A stretch of DNA of 61,518 nt from Pseudomonas sp. Leaf48 (GTDB lineage: Bacteria > Pseudomonadota > Gammaproteobacteria > Pseudomonadales > Pseudomonadaceae): NCBI RefSeq assembly GCF_001421885.1, contig NZ_LMLH01000004.1, positions 119,558-181,075 of the forward strand, in the 5' to 3' direction. The notes beneath the pieces were generated by a model. The model searched no databases. It saw nothing but the letters and a program-made list of their open reading frames with translations, and was not told where the DNA came from. Below are positions 56,458-61,518 of this stretch, one piece after another (within the stretch, counting starts at the first letter, position 1; each line of letters starts with the position of its first letter). A program made the position numbers and the translations under genes.

Positions 56458-57435
56458 TTAAGGCAACAACACCACCGACCCTGTTGTACGGCGCGCCGAC
56501 AACTCGGTCTGCGCCTTCGCCGCATCAGCCAGTGGATAACGCTGGCTGATGTCCACGTGCAGCTTGCCGCTGATAATCATCTCGAACAGTTCGTCGGCCA
56601 TCCGCTGCAGGTTCTCGGCGTTGTTGGCATAGGTCGCCAGGGTCGGCCGTGTCACGTACAGCGAACCCTTCCCCGCCAGAATTCCCAGGTTGACCCCGTC
56701 TACCGCCCCGGATGCATTACCGAAGCTCACCACCAGACCACGCGGCGCGACGCTGTCGAGGGAGGTCAGCCAGGTGTCTTTGCCGACGCCGTCGTAAACT
56801 ACCGGGACCTTTTGGCCGTCAGTCAACTCCAGCACGCGTTGTGCGACGTTTTCATGGCTGTAGTCGATGGTTGCCCAGGCGCCATTGGCTTTCGCCAGTG
56901 CGGCTTTCTCTGCCGAGCTCACCGTGCCGATCAACTTCACACCCAGGGCCTTGGCCCATTGGCACGCCAGCGAACCGACGCCACCGGCCGCGGCGTGAAA
57001 CAGAATGGTTTCGCCACCCTTGAGTTCATAGGTCTGACGCAGCAGGTACTGCACGGTCAGGCCCTTGAGCATCACGCCAGCCGCCTGTTCGAAGCTGATG
57101 GCGTCCGGCAGGTGCACCAGATTGGCTTCGGGCAACACGTGAACCTCGCTGTACGCGCCCAGCGGGCCACTGCCATAGGCCACGCGATCACCGACCTTGA
57201 AACGGCTCACTTCACTGCCCACCGCCTCGACCACCCCCGCCCCTTCGGAACCAACGCCCGATGGCAGGGACGGCGGCGGATAGAGGCCGCTGCGGTAATA
57301 GGTATCAATGAAGTTCAGGCCGATGGCCTTGTTGCTCACGCGGACCTGCTGCGGGCCGGGTTCGGCGGGCTGGTAATCGACATATTCGAGCACTTCGGGG
57401 CCGCCATGGGCGCGGAACTGAATACGCTTTGCCAT
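56458..57435 (-). CDS. NADPH:quinone oxidoreductase (zinc-independent MDR family)
   Basis: This 325-residue cytoplasmic reductase fits the QOR type. The N-terminal GroES-like domain has NFIDTYYRSGLYP and GSEGAGVVEAVGSEV. The NADPH fold has AAAGGVGSLACQWAKALG (about residues 148-165). The catalytic zinc ligands of alcohol dehydrogenases are absent, as expected. It diverges from hemF. The true substrate is unknown, but small quinones are typical. Confidence 0.93.
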   Translation of the reverse strand: MAKRIQFRAHGGPEVLEYVDYQPAEPGPQQVRVSNKAIGLNFIDTYYRSGLYPPPSLPSGVGSEGAGVVEAVGSEVSRFKVGDRVAYGSGPLGAYSEVHVLPEANLVHLPDAISFEQAAGVMLKGLTVQYLLRQTYELKGGETILFHAAAGGVGSLACQWAKALGVKLIGTVSSAEKAALAKANGAWATIDYSHENVAQRVLELTDGQKVPVVYDGVGKDTWLTSLDSVAPRGLVVSFGNASGAVDGVNLGILAGKGSLYVTRPTLATYANNAENLQRMADELFEMIISGKLHVDISQRYPLADAAKAQTELSARRTTGSVVLLP

Positions 57436-57499
57436 CTCACTCTCCTTGGGACTCAGCTACTTGAGTTGTAGCGCGAAGCGCCCTATCGAACTCCCAAGC

Positions 57500-57544
57500 T
57501 TGATCTTCGTCAACTGCGGCAGGTGTATCTGCAGTGTTATGCTA
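57500..57544 (+). promoter_or_regulatory. Anr/Dnr-type box and -10 element upstream of hemF
   Basis: TTGATCTTCGTCAA (57500-57513) matches the FNR-family consensus TTGATNNNNATCAA except one position. A -10-like TATGCT lies at 57539-57544, which puts the box centre about 42-44 bp before the expected start site, the class II activator position. P. aeruginosa hemF is known to be controlled by Anr and Dnr, which supports the call. Confidence 0.75.
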
Positions 57545-57588
57545 CGCGCCCATTTGCGCAGGCTGAGCTCCAATGGAGCAGCGCGTAG

Positions 57589-58527
<939 letters not shown>

Positions 58528-58540
58528 ACGAGGATTCCTG

Positions 58541-59362
58541 ATGGACCGTTACGTCGTATTCGGCAACCCGATTGGCCATAGCAAGTCGCCGCTGATCCAT
58601 CGTCTGTTCGCCGAGCAGACGGCACAGAAGCTGGACTACAGCACCTTGCTGGCGCCACTGGACGACTTTTCCACCTGTGCCCGGACGTTTTTTCTGGAAG
58701 GTCGCGGCGCGAATGTGACGGTGCCGTTCAAAGAGGAAGCCTATCGGTTGGCGAACAACCTGACGGCGCGGGCGCAGCGAGCCGGTGCGGTTAATACGTT
58801 GAGCAAGCTGGCGGATGGCAGCCTGCTGGGCGACAACACCGACGGTGCCGGACTGGTGCGGGACCTGACGGTCAACGCCGGTTTCAGCCTCAAGGGTAAA
58901 CGCATCCTGCTGCTGGGTGCCGGTGGTGCGGTGCGTGGTGCGCTGGAGCCCTTGTTGGCCGAGCAACCGGCATCCCTGATCATCGCCAACCGTACCGTGG
59001 AAAAAGCCGAGCTGTTGGCCGAATTGTTCTGCGATCTGGGGCCCGTATCGGCCAGTGGGTATGACTGGTTGCAGGAGTCGGTGGACCTGATCATCAATGC
59101 GACGTCGGCGAGCCTCTCAGGTGATGTTCCGCCGATTGCCAGCAGCCTCATTGAACCGGGCAAGACGGTTTGCTACGACATGATGTATGGCAAGGAGCCG
59201 ACCTCGTTCTGCCGCTGGGCCAGCGAACACGGCGCGGCGGTGGCGATGGATGGCTTGGGCATGCTCGCTGAACAGGCGGCGGAAGCGTTTTTCCTGTGGC
59301 GCGGTGTGCGGCCGGATACGGCTCCAGTGCTGGCCGAACTTCGCCGCCAACTGGCGCTGTAG
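58541..59362 (+). CDS. aroE: Shikimate dehydrogenase (NADP+)
   Basis: This 273-residue enzyme of aromatic amino acid synthesis reduces 3-dehydroshikimate. It opens [20 protein letters not shown]. The catalytic Lys lies in [10 protein letters not shown] (about residue 66) and the catalytic Asp in [13 protein letters not shown] (about 102). The NADP fold has [17 protein letters not shown]. It follows hemF by 13 bp, as in other pseudomonads, and is followed by the expanded REP array. Confidence 0.97.
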   Translation: MDRYVVFGNPIGHSKSPLIHRLFAEQTAQKLDYSTLLAPLDDFSTCARTFFLEGRGANVTVPFKEEAYRLANNLTARAQRAGAVNTLSKLADGSLLGDNTDGAGLVRDLTVNAGFSLKGKRILLLGAGGAVRGALEPLLAEQPASLIIANRTVEKAELLAELFCDLGPVSASGYDWLQESVDLIINATSASLSGDVPPIASSLIEPGKTVCYDMMYGKEPTSFCRWASEHGAAVAMDGLGMLAEQAAEAFFLWRGVRPDTAPVLAELRRQLAL

Positions 59363-59370
59363 TATTTTTT

Positions 59371-59520
59371 GTGGCGAGGGAGCTTGCTGAGGCGAGAAGG
59401 CTTGCTGTGGCGAGGGGGTTTGCTGTGGCGAGGGGGCTTGCCCCCGTTGGACGGCGAAGCCGTCCCCCAAAAAATCCACGACCGCTTCGCGGCCGAACGG
59501 GGGCAAGCCCCCTCGCCACA
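59371..59520. repeat. Expanded REP element: four tandem 18-bp left arms and one right arm
   Basis: The 18-bp unit GTGGCGAGGGGGCTTGCT occurs about four times head to tail (59371-59442, two copies degenerate), then a spacer with its own dyad, and one inverted arm ending CCCCCTCGCCACA (to 59520). It lies in the convergent gap between aroE and the SulP gene. Confidence 0.88.
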
Positions 59521-59549
59521 GTTTATGCGTTCGTCATCGCCGTGGTGTT

Positions 59550-61118
59550 TCAATCCTCAAACCGGATCGGGCATTTCTCCGCGCCTTCCAGCTTTCTCAA
59601 CTCTTCCACCACCTGCGGCCGTGCCTGGCGCAAGGTCAGGCTGCGATCCTGGCGCAGCAGTCGCCGGGCTTCCTGGTGCAGCATTTCAACGCCGGAATAG
59701 TCGATGAAGTTGATCTGCTGTGCTTCGATCACCACGCGTACGCCGTGCATCCGTTGCAGGCGCGTTTGCAGGTAGTGGCTGGCGCCGAAGAAGATTGAGC
59801 CGCCGACCCGCAGAATGTCTTCCTCACCGTCCCGCCAATGCTGGACCCGCGGGCGCGAAGTACGTTTGAGATAGAAAAACAACGACGCCAGTACTCCGGC
59901 GTAGATGGCAGTCTGCAGTTCCAGAAGCAATGTGGCCAGGCAGGTCAGCGCCATGACTGCGAACTCGGAGTGGCTGACTCGCCACAATGCGCGAACGCCG
60001 CGATGGTCTATCAACCCCCAGGCGATCAGGAGAATGCTGCCGGCCATGGCCGGGATCGGGATGTGGGCGATCAGCCCCGCAGCGAAAATGGCGAACAACG
60101 CCACCCACATTGCCGAAAAAATCCCCGCCAGAGGCGAACAGGCGCCGGCCTCATAGCTAAGAGCCGAGCGGGTGAAGGAGCCGGCGGACAGTGAACCGGA
60201 AAAAAACGCACCGACCATGTTGGATAGACCCTGAGCGCGGACTTCCTGATTGGCGTCGAGCATCTGCTGGGAGCGCGCGGAAATCGAGCGGGCAATCGAC
60301 AGGCTGGTGACCAGCCCGAGCATACCCACCGCCACCGCACTGGGCAGCAGCCGCAGAATAAGGTCCAGATCCAGCGGTAGTGCGCTGAACGGCGGCAGCC
60401 GGCCGACAAATGCACTGACCAACTGTACGTGACCAAACATCGCTGGCCACAACCACACCAACAGGCCGCCCAGTACCAGGGTCATGAGCAGCGTCGGCCA
60501 GCGTGGCAACAGCTGTTTGAGCAGCATGCCGACCAGTACGGTGGCCAGGCCCAGCACCAGCGAAGGTTTATCCACAGCCTCCAGATGCTGGAGCAAACTC
60601 ATCAGGCTGGCCAACGCCGTCGCTTCGCCCGGCAGATCCAGCCCCAGCAGATTCGGCAGTTGGCCGATGGCGATCACCACTGCTGCGCCGAGGGTAAAAC
60701 CGAGCACCACCGAATGCGAGACGAAGTTCACCAGCGCGCCAAAGCGCAACAGGCCCAAAAGCCATTGGAAAATTCCCGCGAGAAAGGTCAGCAACAGAAT
60801 CAGGGTGACGTAGTCCTGTGAGGCAGGGACGGCCAGTGGACTGACACTGGCATACAGGACAATGGAGATGGCGGCCGTGGGACCGCAGATCAAATGCCAC
60901 GACGAACCCCAGAGGCAGGCAATCAGCACCGGGATGATTGCCGCGTACAGGCCATATTCAGGTGGCAGGCCGGCAATCAGTGCATAGGCAATGGATTGCG
61001 GCAACGCCAGAATCGCACCACTGAGGCCGACAATCAGGTCACGTCCGACACTTGCCCGGGTTTGCTTGGGCAACCAGGCGAGGAAGGGGAACAGTGAATG
61101 GCGACTGGGAAGGGCCAT
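59550..61118 (-). CDS. SulP family inorganic anion transporter
   Basis: This 522-residue inner-membrane permease fits the SulP/SLC26 fold. The conserved N-terminal SLC26 region DLIVGLSGAILALPQSIAYA and GLPPEYGLYAAIIPV is present. Ten or more hydrophobic segments follow (about 30-400). The C-terminal STAS domain (about 430-515) contains INFIDYSGVEML, the expected conserved-Ser position. Sulfate is the common substrate, but bicarbonate or other anions are possible. The gene lies past aroE, in the order seen near PA0029-type genes. Confidence 0.93.
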   Translation of the reverse strand: MALPSRHSLFPFLAWLPKQTRASVGRDLIVGLSGAILALPQSIAYALIAGLPPEYGLYAAIIPVLIACLWGSSWHLICGPTAAISIVLYASVSPLAVPASQDYVTLILLLTFLAGIFQWLLGLLRFGALVNFVSHSVVLGFTLGAAVVIAIGQLPNLLGLDLPGEATALASLMSLLQHLEAVDKPSLVLGLATVLVGMLLKQLLPRWPTLLMTLVLGGLLVWLWPAMFGHVQLVSAFVGRLPPFSALPLDLDLILRLLPSAVAVGMLGLVTSLSIARSISARSQQMLDANQEVRAQGLSNMVGAFFSGSLSAGSFTRSALSYEAGACSPLAGIFSAMWVALFAIFAAGLIAHIPIPAMAGSILLIAWGLIDHRGVRALWRVSHSEFAVMALTCLATLLLELQTAIYAGVLASLFFYLKRTSRPRVQHWRDGEEDILRVGGSIFFGASHYLQTRLQRMHGVRVVIEAQQINFIDYSGVEMLHQEARRLLRQDRSLTLRQARPQVVEELRKLEGAEKCPIRFED

Positions 61119-61226
61119 GGATCCTCTCGGGTGGGATTTTGTGCAAGGGTATCAGGGTGAGGTTTTTAAGTGGTGTGTCAGTTGGAACGCCCCCTCACCC
61201 TAACCCTCTCCCCAAAGGGGCGAGGG
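61119..61226. other. Region upstream of the SulP gene
   Basis: A short GC-rich leader holds the SulP promoter and start region. The stretch 61190-61226 (CCCCTCACCCTAACCCTCTC and following) is a common Pseudomonas intergenic repeat that leads into the tandem array. Confidence 0.5.
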
Positions 61227-61518
61227 GACTGACCGAGTAGACTATGGAGCTACATCGACCTGAAATACCGAGTTGAACTCAGGACTGAGGCCCGTGAAGA
61301 TCGGCGTCCATACTCTCTCCCGGCAGGGATGGGGACTGACCGGGTTGCCTATTTAGCTACATCGACCTGAAATACCGAGTTGAACTCAGGACTGAGGCCC
61401 GTGAAGATCGGTGTCCATACCCTCTCCCGGCAGGGAGGGGGACTGACCGGGTTGCCTATGTAGCTACATCGACCTGAAATACCGAGTTGAACTCAGGACT
61501 GAGGCCCGTGAAGATCGG
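61227..61518. repeat. 107-bp tandem repeat, at least 2.7 copies, running off the window
   Basis: Units begin GACTGACCG at 61227, 61334 and 61441, giving a constant 107-bp period. The core, from CTACATCGACCTGAAATACC to GTGAAGATCGG, is essentially identical in each copy; the edges differ at a few bases. A CCCTCTCCC/GGGAGGG dyad lies inside each unit. There is no open frame or coding signal. Confidence 0.92.

Noticed and set aside
61227..61518. CRISPR array
   Set aside because: Repeats are 107 bp, contiguous, with no unique spacers and no cas genes nearby.

Overview
The window is a chromosomal segment from a Pseudomonas of the fluorescens/putida type, centred on the replication origin. The evidence is the gene order rpmH-rnpA-yidD-yidC-mnmE-mnmG-rsmG-parA-parB-atpIBEFHAGDC-glmU-glmR-glmS on one side of the origin and dnaA-dnaN-recF-gyrB-acyltransferase-gmhB-glyS-glyQ-tag-htrB-like-PilZ-TPR-trkA-rsmB-fmt-def-tsaP-dprA-tsaC-qor-hemF-aroE on the other. 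This is the conserved Pseudomonas origin neighbourhood as I know it. GC-rich codon use and several REP/REPIN palindromes fit the same assignment. I see no tRNA, rRNA, CRISPR array, insertion sequence or prophage.

Layout. (1) 1-14916 is an accessory secretion locus. A giant RTX protein with two animal-type heme peroxidase modules (PehA-like) reads leftward. It diverges from an ABC-HlyD-TolC type I secretion operon. The 3' end of the giant gene lies in near-perfect repeats at the window edge and is out of frame there. (2) 15071-15131 is the expected attTn7 site at the 3' end of glmS, so the accessory locus abuts a classic insertion hotspot. (3) 15096-19266 holds amino-sugar synthesis (glmS, glmR, glmU). 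(4) 19378-26498 is the complete F1Fo ATP synthase operon. (5) 26644-30884 holds chromosome partition (parAB) and tRNA/rRNA modification (rsmG, mnmG). (6) 30885-31431 is an origin-like, DnaA-box-rich gap between mnmG and mnmE. (7) 31432-35354 holds mnmE, yidC, yidD, rnpA and rpmH. (8) 35355-35920 is oriC proper. (9) 35921-42131 holds dnaA, dnaN, recF (with two parS sites) and gyrB. (10) 42463-61118 holds housekeeping genes for lipid acylation, glycyl-tRNA synthetase, DNA repair, potassium uptake, initiator-methionine processing, heme and shikimate synthesis, and a SulP transporter. (11) 61227-61518 is a 107-bp tandem repeat running off the window.

Most genes near the origin point away from it, consistent with bidirectional replication from about 35.5 kb. 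ParA, ParB and the parS sites in recF form the segregation system. DnaA, DnaN and the box-rich gaps form the initiation system. MnmE and MnmG act together on tRNA wobble uridines. Def, Fmt and RsmB form a translation-maturation cluster.

Main points worth a second look: a tsaP homologue that lacks its LysM domain; the large excess of exact TTATCCACA boxes across the window (28 counted by eye), some at gene boundaries; the duplicated peroxidase modules carrying about nine DGxxGTADD calcium-type inserts; the frame break in identical 98-bp repeats at the left edge; an Anr-type box correctly placed for hemF; and an expanded REP arm after aroE.
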